Shown here piece by piece: positions 13,604 to 14,001 of a DNA stretch of 14,001 bases. The notes under the pieces were generated by a model. That model did no database searches, was not told where the DNA came from, and was given only the letters and a program-made list of their open reading frames with translations. The number at the start of each line of letters is the position of its first letter. Position 1 is the first letter of the stretch. The stretch covers positions 1-14,001 of the forward strand of contig JAVHXX010000049.1 of NCBI GenBank assembly GCA_031119595.1, written 5' to 3'. Source of the DNA: Patulibacter sp. Lineage in GTDB: Bacteria > Actinomycetota > Thermoleophilia > Solirubrobacterales > Solirubrobacteraceae. The translations under genes were made by a program, and so were the position numbers.

Positions 13604-14001
13604 GCAACGTCACCGTCACCACGGACGCCGAAGGCACCGTCACCGGCAACACGTACGACAAGTACGGCACGAGCAATCCGATCGCCAAGCGGATGCAGAG
13701 CAACTTCGAGCGCAACCTCGGCGAGCTCTTCCAGAAGGCGGCTCCCGAGTCCCTCCTCGACGTCGGCTGCGGTGAGGCCCACCACACGATCCAGTGGGCA
13801 GCAGCCCTCGGCGACAAGCGCGTCGTCGGCATCGACCTCGAGGACGCCACCCTCCAGAAGTTCTGGGAGACCCGCACCGCCCCGAACCTCGAGTACAAGA
13901 TCCTCAAGGCCGAGAACATGCCCTTCGAGGACAACGAGTTCGACGTGGCCACCGCGATCGAGGTCCTCGAGCACGTGCCGGACCCGGCCCACACCATCGC
14001 C
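13600..14001 (+). CDS. Class I SAM-dependent methyltransferase, N-terminal part, cut by window edge
   Basis: The frame starts with GTG overlapping the GT2 stop as GTGA and is open to the window end (134 residues seen). Residues 19-40 contain YDKYGTSNPIAKRM, a conserved N-terminal pattern of methyltransferases in glycan clusters. Motif I is LLDVGCGEAHHT (52-63), the ribose-binding acidic residue is Asp79 in GIDLED, followed by AENMPFEDNEFD (104-115) and AIEVLEHVPDP (119-129), typical of methyltransferase 11-like enzymes. Coupling to GT2 suggests methylation of a sugar, a lipid-linked glycan or its precursor (inference). The C-terminal half, which shapes the acceptor site, lies outside the window. 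Confidence 0.9.
   Translation, partial: MSNVTVTTDAEGTVTGNTYDKYGTSNPIAKRMQSNFERNLGELFQKAAPESLLDVGCGEAHHTIQWAAALGDKRVVGIDLEDATLQKFWETRTAPNLEYKILKAENMPFEDNEFDVATAIEVLEHVPDPAHTIA

Noticed and set aside
1..14001. Mobile element, prophage, CRISPR, toxin-antitoxin or defence system
   Set aside because: No transposase, integrase, repeat-spacer pattern, att-like repeats or small toxin pair was seen; base composition and gene order look uniform and chromosomal.

Overview
The window is high-GC DNA (clearly above 65 percent G+C, with C or G at nearly every third codon position). It is densely packed, with overlapping start and stop codons and many GTG/TTG starts. Together with the gene block rpmB - DAK2/fatty-acid-kinase - recG - rsmD - coaD and an actinobacterial-type lumazine synthase motif (VIRGQT), this points to a high-GC actinobacterium, perhaps Thermoleophilia/Solirubrobacterales. 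The class-level placement is an inference; no marker here settles it. No rRNA, tRNA, CRISPR, insertion sequence, prophage or toxin-antitoxin system was found. The largest gap without a gene is about 80 bases.

Region A (1-4869, all minus strand) is a housekeeping block. Read in the direction of transcription it holds rpmB (ribosomal protein L28), a FakA/YloV-type DAK2 kinase subunit, recG (branched-DNA helicase), rsmD (16S rRNA m2G966 methyltransferase) and coaD (pantetheine-phosphate adenylyltransferase, cut by the window edge). Spacing is tight, with an ATGA overlap between recG and rsmD.

Region B (4953-8753, minus strand) is a complete compact riboflavin operon: ribD, ribE, ribBA, ribH. 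It is followed 12 bases later by an unrecognised single-pass membrane protein. ribD, ribE, ribBA and ribH are joined by 4-base overlaps or a 2-base gap. No FMN riboswitch is visible upstream of ribD. Instead a -10-like TAGACT lies 7 bases from the ribD GTG, which suggests a leaderless transcript. A GC-rich hairpin flanks the operon on each side; both lack a T-tract.

Region C (8800-14001) is an envelope glycosylation locus. Two large GT-C type polytopic membrane glycosyltransferases on the minus strand overlap by 14 bases. They diverge from a plus-strand pair: a dolichol/polyprenyl-phosphate-sugar synthase-like GT2 enzyme and a class I SAM methyltransferase, which share a GTGA overlap and run off the right edge. 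A plausible logic (inference) is that the GT2 enzyme loads a sugar on a polyprenyl-phosphate carrier, the GT-C enzymes transfer it outside the membrane, and the methyltransferase modifies the same glycan or its precursor.

I found no clear novel system. The points most worth a second look are the rib-operon-linked small membrane protein, the leaderless-type promoter with tandem 8-base repeats before ribD, the altered catalytic-loop residues of RsmD, and the unusual cytoplasmic and C-terminal extensions of the second GT-C enzyme.
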